Below are positions 61,765 to 64,000 of a DNA stretch of 64,000 nucleotides, one piece after another. The notes beneath the pieces were generated by a model. The model was not told the DNA's origin. It saw nothing but the letters and a program-made list of their open reading frames with translations, and ran no database searches. The translations under genes were made by a program, and so were the position numbers. Source of the DNA: Isoetes taiwanensis (taxonomy: Eukaryota > Streptophyta > Lycopodiopsida > Isoetales > Isoetaceae); contig JAJEKV010000891.1 of NCBI GenBank assembly GCA_021234155.1, forward strand, positions 1 to 64,000, read 5' to 3'. Every line of letters begins with the position of its first letter. Position 1 is the first letter of the stretch.

Positions 61765-64000
61765 GGCATTTTATCGAGGAATACGTTTGATCCTCAAGCA
61801 TTATCTAAGGGTATGAAGTTTTGATGTCCATTGTTAATAGAGATGTAAGGAGTTATGCTATGCACAGTTGTAATATAGGGAGTGAGTTCAAGCAGTAAAC
61901 CAACTCAATGACATGTGCCCTCGTTTCCACGCCCAGGTATGTAGATCATAAGCCCCATGTCCATGTCTCCTCTGAATTTGTCTGCAGCATAGCGGATGGT
62001 TCCTCAAACCATAACAATAGAGCAAGAATAAGTCACAACTAGACAACGTAACATATGCCAATATTGCATACTGGTTATTATCTTTGCATGACCCACCGAA
62101 ATAGCAGACAAAATTAGAGGATTTCACTGTCTTTAGAAGGTTTCATTTGGTCCTTATTGAAGCCAGCGTGGAAGGACCTAATCCACGAGGTAACATGGTA
62201 ACGATTTTGGCACCAGGTTAGTATGAGATCTAACTGCGATGCATTCTGCGATGCATTCTGCGATGCATTTTGCAGCCTTTCTGTATCACAATAATGCCAT
62301 GGTATTGAATGTATACATATATCTAAGAGGATGCAAATGGAGCTAAAAGGCTGCATGGAATGCGAGTCTCACAAAAAATCTAATGATATCATAGTTGCAA
62401 TCCAATATCATAGTTGCAATCCAGTTGTAATGTTCATGCTTATTCTGAACAACTGTTATTTGTTTGTAAGCCATTGATTAAAACATTATTAGCTGAGAAG
62501 ACTACTACTATTGGTGGAGAGTTGGTTCTCATCTGTTTTTACATTAGAATGTAGATAACAACATGAAAGATTAAACTAATGTGCTTGCAATTTGCTTTTT
62601 GATTTATCTACAATGAACTAATTGAACATTTAGAAAATGGTAGTGTGGAATTTACGATCACAGGTCATCTCGGGTGCTAAATCAACAGCAGGGGACGGAG
62701 ATATTGATGTCAACTGCAGGGGTGTGTAATGATGCTCCCAATGGTTATATTTTTGAGCTTCGCACTGGACCTCAGAAGTCAAATTTGCTAGTCTAATGTA
62801 TCTTATCTTATGCAAATATATCATTAATAGTGGTTATTAATAGTGGTTATTAGCAGGAAAAGTGTTCACTGTAAACGAATATGCATAGTCACATCTCTAT
62901 AGATTCTCGGTAGAGGTCAATGGCAAGAATGCTCGACCCCTTCCTGTTCCACATAACATAAAAGGAAACAACATTATATGCATTCCCAATGTCAAACCCT
63001 TTTTTCCCTATGGAGGGAAACATCAAGAAATTTAGGATCAATATGTAAAGGTTTTGATGCCCTATGAGAGGATTTGAAAGGCGTCAAGTTCATATTCAGG
63101 AGCAATGTGAAATTCTGAATGGATTAATAATATGACCTGCATAACTAAATGTAAGCAAATATAAATCCATTCTTTATCTGAAAAATCGATTAAAAATCTC
63201 CAGGGAACTAGAGGAACCAAAATCTACCAAAATCCTTCGGCTTGCCTCTGCTAAATATGCCTCTGCTAAATATAGAATTCACGTACACTTTTAACCCCAA
63301 CCATTTTTGCAGATTCGTACGTTTTTGCAGATTCGTACAGTACTTTTCTGGCAAGCACTAAAACCCTGAACCCCTAGCCTCCCTGCTTAAACCCATTTTT
63401 GCATGATTTTTTTTCCTTCCTAAAATACGTTTGGGATATTCAAAATGGGATTTTAAACTTTGCATCTTTTTTTGGATGCATGCATGATTGCCACATGTTG
63501 CCTTTAGGAAAAATGTGTTGCATGCATTATTTAGGAACCATTTGGTGCTATCTTTCTTTACCAACCATTTGGTACTATGCTTTATTATATTATGACTGTA
63601 ATAGGACTTTGGCTACGGCTTGGAAAACCGATTACATCATAAGCTGCTCAAGGTAAAAGAACTACTATCTCACTTTAAAAAAATATTGTCTTAGGCCTAA
63701 TGGCATTCGTAACTTGGTGCATGAGGTTCTCTTCATGCCATAGCTGCTAAATAATTATGCAGAAAATTCTGCAGAAGACCACGTGTGCAAGTTCCTTCTC
63801 TTGAATCATCTTTTCTTTGCTTTTACACAGAGTATTGTGCCTTTGGTCTGTTTTCTCTACTTCAAAGGCAAATAGATCTATTCAAATGCTATTTCGGCCT
63901 TTCCCATATGTCTGTATCGCCCGGGACATGGCACTGCAGATCAGGGCTCCATTGAATTGAATTCGGGATCCCAAGAACAATAACAGAATATGTCAAGCAA
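61765..64000. other. Unassigned stretch rich in short tandem duplications
   Basis: No gene recognised. Direct duplications of 12-20 bp at 62234-62270 (three CTGCGATGCATT), 62383-62422 (ATATCATAGTTGCAATCCA), 62824-62852 (TTAATAGTGGTTA), 63244-63273 (TGCCTCTGCTAAATA) and 63304-63339 (TTTTTGCAGATTCGTAC). Confidence 0.6.

Overview
This is nuclear DNA from a land plant. It is AT-rich and intron-bearing, with few genes and many decayed transposons. The organism is inferred, not proven: the PLS-class PPR relic has the D-V-V-S-W-G / I-T-G-Y-A-Q style abundant in ferns and other seed-free plants, and microsatellite-tailed LINEs sit beside L1-type elements. A fern or related seed-free vascular plant is my best guess.

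Only two genes look intact, both on the minus strand. One is DCP1 (40331 to 38217), the decapping-enzyme co-activator, for which I could place eight exons with matching phases giving 355 residues. The other is a two-exon P-class pentatricopeptide-repeat gene (26664 to 25105, 486 residues) with a likely organelle presequence. Its 3' end (last ~20 codons plus downstream DNA) is duplicated in tandem at 24278-24717. Two gene relics lie near it: exon-sized pieces of the mitochondrial complex I 24-kDa subunit NDUFV2 (27330-27892) and a frameshifted PLS-class PPR gene (30325-31812).

The rest is mostly mobile DNA. Two related families of non-LTR retrotransposon end in microsatellites. LINE-A (345-915 minus, 45485-46275 plus) ends in ATTTC units running into CT repeats. 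LINE-B (7606-12930 minus, nearly full length and GC-rich; 16800-17395 plus; 21962-22912 plus) ends in ATTCT units. They share a 3'-terminal motif. LINE-B copy 1 is split inside its reverse transcriptase by a 514-bp solo LTR. Two poly(A)- or A-tailed retroposons have perfect 16-bp target-site duplications: 13047-14132 and 42211-44001. The second encodes only an L1-ORF1-like (DUF4283-like) protein and no reverse transcriptase, and lies beside an older, oppositely oriented relic of the same protein type.

Smaller elements include TIR/MITE-like elements (3055-3549, 53707-54097); a family of ~90-bp nested-palindrome foldback repeats (14275-18314), four of them inside a two-copy ~618-bp tandem array that also carries minus-strand tRNA-type A and B boxes; two boundary palindromes that may delimit Helitron-like elements (52754, 58009); a 206-bp tandem repeat with a TATA-like box; and many short tandem duplications, dense from 53 to 64 kb. 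No CRISPR, operon, rRNA or convincing functional tRNA gene was seen. Stretches listed as unassigned contain nothing I could recognise.
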